Source: Mycobacterium numidiamassiliense (lineage in GTDB: Bacteria > Actinomycetota > Actinomycetes > Mycobacteriales > Mycobacteriaceae). From it: 64,000 nt of DNA. A program made the translations under genes and the position numbers. The first letter of the stretch is position 1. The number at the start of each line of letters is the position of its first letter. Shown here one piece after another: positions 44,239 to 51,088 of this stretch. The notes under the pieces are model-generated. The model had not been told where the DNA came from, made no database searches, and saw only the letters and a program-made list of their open reading frames with translations. The DNA lies in NCBI RefSeq assembly GCF_900157365.1, contig NZ_FUEZ01000004.1, forward strand, positions 1,661,066-1,725,065. The letters are read 5' to 3'.

Positions 44239-44327
44239 TAGAACCTCTCTGGGAACAGCAGGGCGCCGGCGAGATACACAGCAAGAAGTACAGAAAGCGC
44301 CAAGCCAATAATGTTTTCGTAGCTCAC
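44238..44327 (-). CDS. kdpF: KdpF small stabilising subunit
   Basis: This 29-residue single-helix membrane protein starts [16 protein letters not shown] and ends FPERF. The ending (F/L)xPERF is typical of KdpF, which stabilises the KdpABC complex. The GTG start overlaps the stop of the preceding 27-codon ORF (GTGA), and its TAG overlaps the kdpA start by one base. Every junction from this point to kdpB therefore shares bases. Confidence 0.9.
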   Translation of the reverse strand: MSYENIIGLALSVLLAVYLAGALLFPERF

Positions 44328-44407
44328 AGCCGCTCGACCAACTTCTGTGCCAGGCCAAGCACGGCGAACACTGCCATCGTGAGCACGATGAATACCAACA
44401 CGCCCAT
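44324..44407 (-). CDS. 27-residue single-helix membrane micro-protein at the head of the kdp operon
   Basis: The ORF begins ATG GGC GTG TTG, ends GAG CGG CTG TGA, and encodes [18 protein letters not shown] followed by LAQKLVERL. That is one hydrophobic helix with a short basic-acidic end. GGAG lies seven bases before the ATG. Its TGA overlaps the kdpF GTG by 4 bases, the same coupling seen throughout the operon, which argues that it is translated. Topology differs from KdpF (hydrophobic start, charged C terminus). I infer a second accessory subunit or leader peptide of the Kdp pump. I recall similar tiny ORFs beside kdpF in other actinobacteria but cannot confirm this here. Confidence 0.65.
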   Translation of the reverse strand: MGVLVFIVLTMAVFAVLGLAQKLVERL

Positions 44408-44562
44408 CTTGTCTCCGTTTCGGGCCGGTCGCGTGCATACAGATAAACCCCATCGAAGTCAGCCACACTGCAGTCCTCGGAGGCAAGGTCAGCTTGAAAG
44501 TAGACGGGGCCAGTCGGGTAGGGCCTTTGGTTGACAGTTTCCTAACGACGGCGCAATGCACC

Positions 44563-44580
44563 TTTACGTTTCCTTTACGT
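44563..44580. promoter_or_regulatory. Direct repeat TTTACGT-N4-TTTACGT upstream of kdp, candidate KdpE site
   Basis: Copies lie at 44563-44569 and 44574-44580, 11 bases (one helical turn) apart, about 155-175 bases before the first kdp ORF. Read on the coding (minus) strand this is ACGTAAAGG repeated. Two half-sites one turn apart is the usual layout for OmpR-type regulators such as KdpE. The stretch 44408-44724 otherwise holds no gene that I can support. Confidence 0.4.
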
Positions 44581-44724
44581 CCGCTTGTTCGAAAGGCGCC
44601 AGCGCCTCGTGAGCGTGCTGACCGCCTGTAGCATCAGCCGATGGCGTCCCTGCCCTACAGCGGGGCGTCGCACATGCAGGCAGTTCGGCGTGTACCAATC
44701 ATGAAGCGCGACAAGGAATGTGAC

Positions 44725-44995
44725 CTTGGCGCGTTCGAACCCGTCTAGCCCGAACACTGCGAGCTCGCCGGGGATCATCCATGCGAGCGCGTGCGGCGTG
44801 GGTTACCCATTCCTTGTCGGATACGATCGCGATTCGCTGGTAGGCCGAATGATGCGGCAAGACAGTGCCAAAGCCCAGCTTCAGGTTCTCAATCAACCCG
44901 CCGGGCCCGAAGCCCTCGTAACGGATGCGATGACCTCACGATCCTGATCTCGCCGTTGAGACTCCCGCGGGCATGTCCGGCAGCAGCTCGATCAT
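44725..44995 (-). pseudogene. Decayed SpoIIAA-like (STAS superfamily) gene
   Basis: Three pieces of a SpoIIAA-like protein can be read in different frames. The ATG at 44995, with an AAGGA site, gives MIELLPDMPAGV and then a TGA at about 44936. From 44921 another frame gives YEGFGPGGLIENLKLGFG, continuing to IAIVSDKEWVTHAARA. A shift at about 44785 (one extra or two missing bases) leads to AWMIPGELAVFGLDGFERAK. The normal family protein is about 120 residues; here the segment after residue 12 is mostly deleted. The stop, internal deletion and frameshift make it non-functional. It lies between trcS and the kdp operon. Confidence 0.75.
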
Positions 44996-45057
44996 TGACG
45001 TGTCCTTCCCTCGCCGAGGTGCGCGATGACCATCGTTTCCGGCCTCGGCTGAAGGCG

Positions 45058-46566
45058 CTAGCTGCTGCTCGCAATTTCGATCAACGGCAACTGTACCCGG
45101 AAAACGGTTCGGCCCGGGCTGGATTCGGCGGTGACCGAACCGCGGTGGGCCTTGACGATCGAAGTCACAATGGCCAGGCCCAGCCCGATCCCGGAGCCGT
45201 CGGATCGCGACGTGTCGGCGCGGACGAACCGCTCGAACAGCCGGGGGAGCAGATCCGCGTCGATGCCCGGCCCGTCATCGGCAACGGTCAGTTCCGCGAA
45301 GGGCGATTCCAGCCGGAAGGTGTGGCAGGTGATTGTCGTGGTCACGGTGACGCCGGGGGGTGTGTGCAATCGGGCGTTGGTGAGCAGATTGCTGACCAGC
45401 TGGTGCAGTCGGTCATGGTCCCCGCGTACCCACACCGGCTCGGCGGGCAGGTTTTTGACCCAGTGGTGTGTCGGAGCTGCTACCGCCGCGTCGTTCACCG
45501 CGTTGCCGACCAGCTCGGCCAGGTCAACCTCGTCGCTCTGCAGATCTTCGCCTTCCCCCAGCCGGGACAGCAGCAGCAGTTCTTCGACGAGCAACGCCAT
45601 GCGGCGCGCTTCGGATTCGATACGGGCCAGCGCGTACTCGGTGGTCGGGGGCAGCGCCGAACTGTCCTGCCGGGTCAGTTCGGCGTAGCCCTGAATCGCC
45701 GCCAGCGGGGTTCGCAGCTCGTGGCTGGCATCGGTGAGGAATTGGCGCATCCGCACGTCGGACTCGACACGATGCGCCAGCGCGCTATCGACGTTGTCCA
45801 GCAAGCGATTCAGCGTGTGCCCGACGATTCCGACTTCATTGTTTTGATCGGTGTCCTGTGGTCGTACCCGCGCGCTGATCCGGTGCTCCTCACCGGCGAG
45901 TGGCATCGCGGCGACTTCCGCGGCGGTCGCGGCGACGCGGCGCAGCGGGCGCAGGGTGTACCCGACCACCCAGACGGTGAGTCCCGCGGTAACTATCAGG
46001 GCGGCCGCGACAAGCGCTGTGGTGGTGAGGTTTTTACGCGCGATGATGCGGTCGCCGAGGGTCTGCGACACCCCGACGACCAGGATGTCGTGACCCTCGA
46101 TGAGGCAATCGACCCGGTAGGAGCCGAGGCTGCCCAGCCGCAGGGTGTACGGGGGACCGTCAGGCCACTTCTGTGCCTGGATGGTGCGGACGACGTCATC
46201 CGGCGCGGGACGTGGTTCGTCTTCGGAGAAGACTGCCGAGCCGATCACGACGCCGTCGTGCAGAACGGCGATGAGGTTTCCCGGCGTTTGTCCGGTGAAC
46301 TCCAGCAGTGCCTGCGAGACCGGCGGTATGCCCTGGTGTGCTGACGTGTGTTCGCCGTTGCGGTATCTGGTGTAGGAGTTGTTGAACGCGTGCAGCGATT
46401 TGGCGACCTCGGCATCGGTCATGGTGGTGACGTAGCCGCGCAGGCTGAGCACCGATGCCACGCCGACGGTCACCAAAACCACTGTGACAACAGCCAATAC
46501 ACCCAAGAGCACTTGCCCGCGCAACGACCGGGGAAACCACCGCGGGGTGTTGCGCTCGCCGGTCAT
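45058..46566 (-). CDS. trcS: Sensor histidine kinase TrcS
   Basis: This 502-residue membrane histidine kinase has a first helix at about 20-45, an extracytoplasmic sensor region to about 180, a second helix at about 185-207, and a HAMP linker. The HisKA motif is DASHELRTPLAAIQGY, and the ATP-binding domain has the N box LVSNLLTNARLHT, DDGPGID and GSGIGLGLAIV. Length and sequence match TrcS of M. tuberculosis (509 residues). Its ATG overlaps the trcR stop by 4 bases. The signal it senses is not known. Confidence 0.94.
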   Translation of the reverse strand: MTGERNTPRWFPRSLRGQVLLGVLAVVTVVLVTVGVASVLSLRGYVTTMTDAEVAKSLHAFNNSYTRYRNGEHTSAHQGIPPVSQALLEFTGQTPGNLIAVLHDGVVIGSAVFSEDEPRPAPDDVVRTIQAQKWPDGPPYTLRLGSLGSYRVDCLIEGHDILVVGVSQTLGDRIIARKNLTTTALVAAALIVTAGLTVWVVGYTLRPLRRVAATAAEVAAMPLAGEEHRISARVRPQDTDQNNEVGIVGHTLNRLLDNVDSALAHRVESDVRMRQFLTDASHELRTPLAAIQGYAELTRQDSSALPPTTEYALARIESEARRMALLVEELLLLSRLGEGEDLQSDEVDLAELVGNAVNDAAVAAPTHHWVKNLPAEPVWVRGDHDRLHQLVSNLLTNARLHTPPGVTVTTTITCHTFRLESPFAELTVADDGPGIDADLLPRLFERFVRADTSRSDGSGIGLGLAIVTSIVKAHRGSVTAESSPGRTVFRVQLPLIEIASSS

Positions 46567-47333
46567 TCCGGTGGCCGCAGCATGTATCCAATACCGCGGA
46601 CGGTGTGGATCATCGGCTCTCTGCCGGAGTCGATCTTCTTTCTCAGATACGAGATATACAGATCGACAATGCTGGTGCGCCCGGCGAAGTCGTAATTCCA
46701 GACCCGGTCCAGGATCTCGGTGCGGCTCAACGCGCGACGGGGATTGCGCATCAGGAAGCGAAGCAGTTCGAACTCGGTCGACGACAGCGATATCGGCGAG
46801 CCGTCGCGGCTGACCTCGCGGCTGGCGGTGTCGACGCTCAGATCGCCGACCTTGAGTGCCTCGGCGGCGGGCGGGGTCTGCTGGCTGGAGCGCCGCAACA
46901 ACCCGCGCAGCCTGGCGACCAGTTCCTCGAGACTGAACGGTTTGGTCATGTAGTCGTCAGCGCCGGCGGTGAGCCCGGTGACCCGGTCCATCACCGAATC
47001 GCGTGCGGTGAGAAACAGCGTGGGCGTGTAGGTGTCGGATTCGCGGATCCGCTGCAGAATTCGTAGTCCGTCGACGTCCGGCAGCATGATGTCGAGCACC
47101 AGCACGTCCGGGTTGACCCTTTCGAACGTGGCTATCGCCTCGCGGCCGTTGTGGGCGGTCTCGACGACCCAGCCCTCGTAGTGCAGCGCCATCTTCACCA
47201 GGTTGGTCAACGCGGGTTCATCGTCGACCAGCAAAACCCGGATCGGCGTTCCGTCCGAGCGGTAGATCCGGGGCAGCTGGCCAAGAATGGCCTGCCGCGG
47301 CCGCTCGCTGCCTGCGTATCCCATCGCTGTCAT
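46563..47333 (-). CDS. trcR: Response regulator TrcR
   Basis: This is an OmpR-type response regulator of 256 residues. The receiver domain contains LLVDDEPAL, phospho-acceptor Asp in VLVLDIMLPDVDG, and KPF. The winged-helix domain ends DLYISYLRKKID and TVRGIGYML. ATG at 47333 is chosen over 47360 because it matches the M. tuberculosis protein start. The longer version would also read through a candidate binding half-site. Published M. tuberculosis work reports that TrcR activates its own gene through AT-rich DNA and represses Rv1057. An Rv1057 orthologue is also in this window (58451-59614). Confidence 0.94.
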   Translation of the reverse strand: MTAMGYAGSERPRQAILGQLPRIYRSDGTPIRVLLVDDEPALTNLVKMALHYEGWVVETAHNGREAIATFERVNPDVLVLDIMLPDVDGLRILQRIRESDTYTPTLFLTARDSVMDRVTGLTAGADDYMTKPFSLEELVARLRGLLRRSSQQTPPAAEALKVGDLSVDTASREVSRDGSPISLSSTEFELLRFLMRNPRRALSRTEILDRVWNYDFAGRTSIVDLYISYLRKKIDSGREPMIHTVRGIGYMLRPPE

Positions 47334-47431
47334 GTTCCTGCATTCTTGCAAAGAACACATGTAGTTGTCACGGACTTCATAGAGTTCTCAAATCTGAGTC
47401 CTCAGGGGCTTCTCCGTCCCGGACGGCACAA

Positions 47432-47451
47432 ATATGTGTTTTATATGTGTT
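47432..47451. promoter_or_regulatory. Direct repeat ATATGTGTT x2, candidate TrcR box
   Basis: Two exact 9-base copies lie at 47432-47440 and 47443-47451, 11 bases apart, which suits a tandem-binding OmpR-type dimer. A reverse-oriented partial copy, AACACAT, occurs at 47354-47360 near the trcR start. The region from 47361 to 47600 is much more AT-rich than its surroundings, as reported for the trcR promoter of M. tuberculosis. Confidence 0.5.
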
Positions 47452-47515
47452 CCATTCCTTGGGTTGAGAAAGAGCCGCTCACCAAAAATAATGGGATTTA
47501 CAGCCTTTCAATTCG

Positions 47516-47531
47516 CGTGACGCAAGTCACG
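47516..47531. promoter_or_regulatory. CGTGA-N6-TCACG palindrome, candidate CRP-type site
   Basis: The half-sites GTGA (47517-47520) and TCAC (47527-47530) are separated by 6 bases, the spacing of CRP/FNR-family operators; the outer C and G also pair. It lies about 180 bases upstream of trcR and 420 bases upstream of the PPE gene. Mycobacterial CRP (Rv3676) recognises a related TGTGA-N6-TCACA pattern. Confidence 0.4.
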
Positions 47532-47948
47532 GCATGCGAGCAATTTCAAAACTTGTGCACGAATGGATTTGATTGACCATAAACCGCTGTTCAGCGGCAC
47601 TTACTGTCGACTCACGCGACGTCCGCACGACGACCGAAGGCGGTAATGGCGCTCAATTTGTTAACGCAACATTACGCCACGTTACGAGAGTCCTCGGTGG
47701 GCAATGCGTTTCGTAACAAAGCGCGCGAATTCGTCGTCGACACGCCAATTTCGCGGCACTGGCAAGCCGCCCGCCGGTGAGTTTTCGATGAACGCCTGGA
47801 CCTCCGTCGCGGCGCCCGGACCACGGATCGGAACTCGAGTGGCCGCCGTGGGGCGACAGCTCGGCCGAATCGCCGGGCCGCCGCACCCCTCGATCACCAC
47901 CGCCGGTCGCTCGGGCGCGGCCCAGCAAACCATGGACAGGAACAACTG
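47532..47948. other. Intergenic region before the PPE gene, possible coupled small ORF
   Basis: No recognised gene lies here. One plus-strand frame, starting at ATG 47704 or 47788, ends in a TGA at 47947-47949 that shares its last base with the PPE start (TGATG). Such coupling is seen for real gene pairs, but the 81-residue product is Arg/Pro/Ser-rich, shows no PE or Esx features and lacks a ribosome site. I regard it as unproven. Confidence 0.3.
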
Positions 47949-48977
47949 ATGGATTTCGGGGTGCTGCCACCAGAGGTCAACTCCGGCCGGATGTACTTGG
48001 GCCCGGGGGCCGAGACCTTTCTCGCCGCCTCGGCTGGCTGGGACGCGCTGGCCGCCGAACTGCACACCGCCGCCAGCGGCTATCAGTCGGTGATCTCGGG
48101 TCTGACCGACGACTCGTGGGCCGGTCCGTCGTCGATGTCCATGGTGGCTGCGGTCATGCCGTACCTGATGTGGATGCGGATCGCCGCCGGCCACTGCGAG
48201 CACGCCGCTCGTAATGCCACCGCCGCCGCCGGCGCCTACGAGACGGCTTTCGCCGCGATGGTACCTCCGCCACTGATCAAGGCGAACCGGGTTCGGCTGA
48301 CGACGTTGATCGCCACCAACTCCCTCGGTCAGCACACTGCGGAGATCATGGCCACCGAGGCGGCGTACGGCGAAATGTGGGCCCAGGACGCGGCGGCGAT
48401 GTATAGGTACGCGGCCAATTCCGCTGCGGCGTCGTCCTTGTCGAGATTCGACGTACCGCCGCAGACGATCGCCGGCCACGCCAGCGCGGGTGTCCTGACG
48501 GCAGCCCACGCGGCTGCTGGCCTTTCCCAGAAGACGGCGACGCGCGTGACTTCCACTGTGCCGCAAGACTTGCGGCGACTGTCCACACCCGGATCGTCGG
48601 GGTCAGACGCCGCGGTGGGTGGCGGGCATGCAGCCCTCGCCGATTCCGGTGCACTCGGCGACATGACTGGACTAACGGGCCTGCGCCTGGACCAACCGGT
48701 GGGCGAGGGGGCCGCGGCCGGGGTCGGACAAGCGGATACCTTGGGCACCTTGTCGGTGCCGCCGAGTTGGGCCGACGCGCTGGGATTGGTTGCGCCCGAA
48801 CCCGTGCTGGACGCGAACGTAATGCCGGGCGGGTGGGGTGCGATGCGGTCGCCGACAGCAGGGCGCGGCTTCGCCAAGCTGCCGTTGGGCGGCGTGTTCG
48901 GGCGCGAGTCGGTTAACCTGCTCCAACGAATTGGGTTGCGCAGCATCGTCATTCCCCGCACGTCGGTGGCTGGCTAG
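47949..48977 (+). CDS. PPE family protein, PPE-SVP subfamily
   Basis: This is a 342-residue PPE protein. The Pro-Pro-Glu motif lies at residues 7-9 (GVLPPEV), the helical-bundle WxG (SWAGP) at about 57-59, and the SVP-type motif LSVPPSW near residue 270. PPE proteins are secreted by type VII systems, mostly ESX-5, as partners of PE proteins; no PE gene lies next to this one. It is on the plus strand, opposite to the PE/PPE/esx operon that follows, and the two converge on a shared hairpin. The ATG overlaps the stop of a small upstream frame (TGATG). Confidence 0.93.
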   Translation: MDFGVLPPEVNSGRMYLGPGAETFLAASAGWDALAAELHTAASGYQSVISGLTDDSWAGPSSMSMVAAVMPYLMWMRIAAGHCEHAARNATAAAGAYETAFAAMVPPPLIKANRVRLTTLIATNSLGQHTAEIMATEAAYGEMWAQDAAAMYRYAANSAAASSLSRFDVPPQTIAGHASAGVLTAAHAAAGLSQKTATRVTSTVPQDLRRLSTPGSSGSDAAVGGGHAALADSGALGDMTGLTGLRLDQPVGEGAAAGVGQADTLGTLSVPPSWADALGLVAPEPVLDANVMPGGWGAMRSPTAGRGFAKLPLGGVFGRESVNLLQRIGLRSIVIPRTSVAG

Positions 48978-49055
48978 CCGGTCGCCACCAAAGTCGCGCA
49001 GGTCTGAGTGCCGCACAACCAACGTCACGCATAACAAGAACCATAGCCAAAACAA

Positions 49056-49087
49056 CGGGGCCGCACACCAATTGGTGTGCGGCCCCG
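49056..49087. terminator. 32-bp perfect palindrome, bidirectional terminator hairpin
   Basis: The palindrome runs from CGGGGCCGCACACC to its exact complement with no spacer. It lies 79 bases after the PPE stop and 17 bases after the esxI-like stop, between convergent genes. On the minus strand it is followed by TTGTTTTGG, so it fits a Rho-independent terminator best for the esx operon. Confidence 0.8.
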
Positions 49088-49103
49088 CTGGAAACGGCGT
49101 TGG

Positions 49104-49388
49104 TCAGGCCCAGCTGGACCCAACGGCGCTGTCGGTGCTGGCCATGTTGTTGCCCGCCGACTGCACCTTCTGGCCGTGCTGGTTGGCCTGGTCGTAGATC
49201 ACCTGGAAGTTACGACCCAGCTGAGTGATGAACTCCTGGCAAGCGACCGAACCGGCGCCACCCCAGAAGTCGCCGGCAGCAAGCACATCACGAACGATGG
49301 CCTGGTGCTCGGCCTCCAGCGAGGCGGCCTGCTGACGGATGAGGGCGCCGTGGGCGTCGACATCTCCGAACTGGTAGTTAATGCTCAT
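49104..49388 (-). CDS. esxI: WXG100 protein EsxI/EsxN type
   Basis: This 94-residue ESX substrate belongs to the Mtb9.9 (EsxI/L/N/O/V) group. The WxG turn is at Trp42 (DFWGGAG), and the conserved stretches VDAHGALIR and LGRNFQVIYDQAN are seen. It forms a helical hairpin that pairs with the EsxJ-type partner encoded just upstream, and the pair is exported by ESX-5. AGGAGG lies upstream of the ATG. Position as the last gene of PE-PPE-esxJ-esxI matches Rv1037c. Confidence 0.95.
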   Translation of the reverse strand: MSINYQFGDVDAHGALIRQQAASLEAEHQAIVRDVLAAGDFWGGAGSVACQEFITQLGRNFQVIYDQANQHGQKVQSAGNNMASTDSAVGSSWA

Positions 49389-49437
49389 GGTTAATGCCTC
49401 CTATGTGAAAAGTATTGGACAGTAAGGGTTTACGTGA

Positions 49438-49734
49438 CTAGTGGCTAAGGGACTGCTGCGAAGCCTGCTCTTGCGTCTCGTAGTTGTTCGCGTCACGAAC
49501 CAAGCCGTCGCGCACACCGTGGAGCATGTTGACGATGTTGGTGAACGCCTGGTTCATCTGACCCATGGTGTCGTAGGACGTCGCCTGGGCCTGGCCGCTC
49601 CAGCCGGCACCGGCGATGTTCATCGAGGAAGCCCACATCTTGCGAGCCTCGTCCGAAACCGTCTGGGCGTGCATCTCAAAGCGACCTGCCATGGAACGCA
49701 TCGAGTGCGGGTCAGTCATAAAGCGTGTAGCCAT
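49438..49734 (-). CDS. esxJ: WXG100 protein EsxJ/EsxM type
   Basis: This 98-residue ESX partner protein of the EsxJ/K/M/P/W (QILSS) group has its WxG turn at Trp45 (AGWSG). The C-terminal export signal YxxxE is at Tyr85-Glu89 (YETQE). The family's QILSS ending is QSLSH here. It dimerises with the downstream EsxI-type protein. AAGGAG lies upstream of the ATG. The order matches Rv1038c. Confidence 0.95.
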   Translation of the reverse strand: MATRFMTDPHSMRSMAGRFEMHAQTVSDEARKMWASSMNIAGAGWSGQAQATSYDTMGQMNQAFTNIVNMLHGVRDGLVRDANNYETQEQASQQSLSH

Positions 49735-49864
49735 TTTGGTTTTCTCCTTGTCTTGTTTCTGTTTTTCAGGACTTCAATGATCCGAAGTCCGTTGGTGTCA
49801 GCGCAGTGGTTGCCGTATTGACTGCTGACCTCTACGCGTTACGCGTGCCCCCTCTTTCCCGTGA

Positions 49865-51022
49865 TCAGACCACCACCGACTTGGGCATGACGATGGGCTT
49901 GGTGCCGTACCGCGGCCCTGCGAAAGCACCCGCCGCGCCCTTGCCGCCGGCGCCGCCGACCATCCCTGGCATACCGGGGGCGCCCATGCCTCCAGCGCCA
50001 GCTTCCTCGGCGGCCACGTTCCAGCCCGAGCCCTCGAGTGGGGCTGTGGCCGAAGCCAACTCCGTCGCCGGGGCGGCCGCGGACCAAGTGGCCGGCACCG
50101 TGAGCTTGCCGACGGTGGTCGCCTCGCCCAGACCAGCCGCAGCGCCTCCTCCGAAGCCCACACCGCCGGCTGGCGCAACCGCTCGAACCATGGTCCCTTC
50201 GACCACGCCGGCCGCGCTGCCATCGGGCACCACGTCGCCGACCGCGAGCGCCGGCACCGTAGCGCCGGCAAGCGTGTGGCCCAGCGACACGGCGGTCGGG
50301 ATGGTGTTACCGATGAACCACGCCGTGGTGTTGACCGCACCGTTGATGGAGTTCGAAATCGCTGGGGTGCCGAGAGCGCTGTCAATCGAATTGAGGAGGC
50401 TCGTGTTCTGAACAGGAATGTTGAGGGCTTGCGTAATCGGACCGTTGGTCGCATTCGACACCGGGGCCAACAACGTTTGCGCGGTCGGGTCGACGGGGGC
50501 TGCGGCCAGGGGTGCCACCGGCGTCAGGGTCCCGGCCGCCGCCGAGGACGCCTGGTAAGTGCTTACCGCGGCCAGGTCCTGAGCCCAATATTCCGCGTAC
50601 TCGGCGTCCAACTCCGCGATCTCCGCGGCGACAACCGGGATGACGGCGAACGGCAATAACGCCGTCTGGGTGGCTCTGTTGGCCAGGATCACCTGAGGGG
50701 GGATCACCGAGGCAAACACCGTCTCAAAGGCGGCCGCCGACGCCGTCGCCTGAGCGCTCGCCTGCTCGAGTGCGGTCGCCGTTTGCGTCAGATAGTCAAT
50801 GATGGGCTGGGCCGCGGTCGCGGCCGCCGCCGATCCAGTACCGGTCCAGTTCTCGGTGGTCAGCAGCGAGATGACCGATTCCCATTGGGTTGCGGTGGTG
50901 CTCACCTCGGCGGCCAGGTTGGCATACGCCGTTGCGGCGGCCATCAGTGGTATGGCGCCCGGACCGGTGTAGATCTGAGTCGATATAACCTCGGGAAGCA
51001 CTCCGGAAAAATCGATAGACAT
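49865..51022 (-). CDS. PPE15: PPE family protein, PPE15 orthologue, PPE-SVP type
   Basis: This is a 385-residue PPE protein in the PPE15 (Rv1039c) position. The N-terminal motif reads VLPEV, so the first Pro of Pro-Pro-Glu is lost. The WxG-type turn is NWTG near residue 58, and the SVP-like motif is LTVPATW. The protein ends RYGTKPIVMPKSVVV, almost the same ending as the neighbouring PE protein. PE8-PPE15 of M. tuberculosis form a dimer bound by the chaperone EspG5 for ESX-5 export, so the same route is expected. It has a good AGGA site before the ATG and lies 66 bases after the PE gene. Confidence 0.93.
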   Translation of the reverse strand: MSIDFSGVLPEVISTQIYTGPGAIPLMAAATAYANLAAEVSTTATQWESVISLLTTENWTGTGSAAAATAAQPIIDYLTQTATALEQASAQATASAAAFETVFASVIPPQVILANRATQTALLPFAVIPVVAAEIAELDAEYAEYWAQDLAAVSTYQASSAAAGTLTPVAPLAAAPVDPTAQTLLAPVSNATNGPITQALNIPVQNTSLLNSIDSALGTPAISNSINGAVNTTAWFIGNTIPTAVSLGHTLAGATVPALAVGDVVPDGSAAGVVEGTMVRAVAPAGGVGFGGGAAAGLGEATTVGKLTVPATWSAAAPATELASATAPLEGSGWNVAAEEAGAGGMGAPGMPGMVGGAGGKGAAGAFAGPRYGTKPIVMPKSVVV

Positions 51023-51088
51023 CTGTTTGTCCCTTTTCCTCTCGTCTGTATTGGTTTAAGTACGCGCGACCGCGCTGGTGCCCGCCGC

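Noticed and set aside
47334..47360. A nine-residue N-terminal extension of TrcR starting at 47360
   Set aside because: It exceeds the M. tuberculosis protein and would place coding sequence over a candidate binding half-site; ATG at 47333 fits better.
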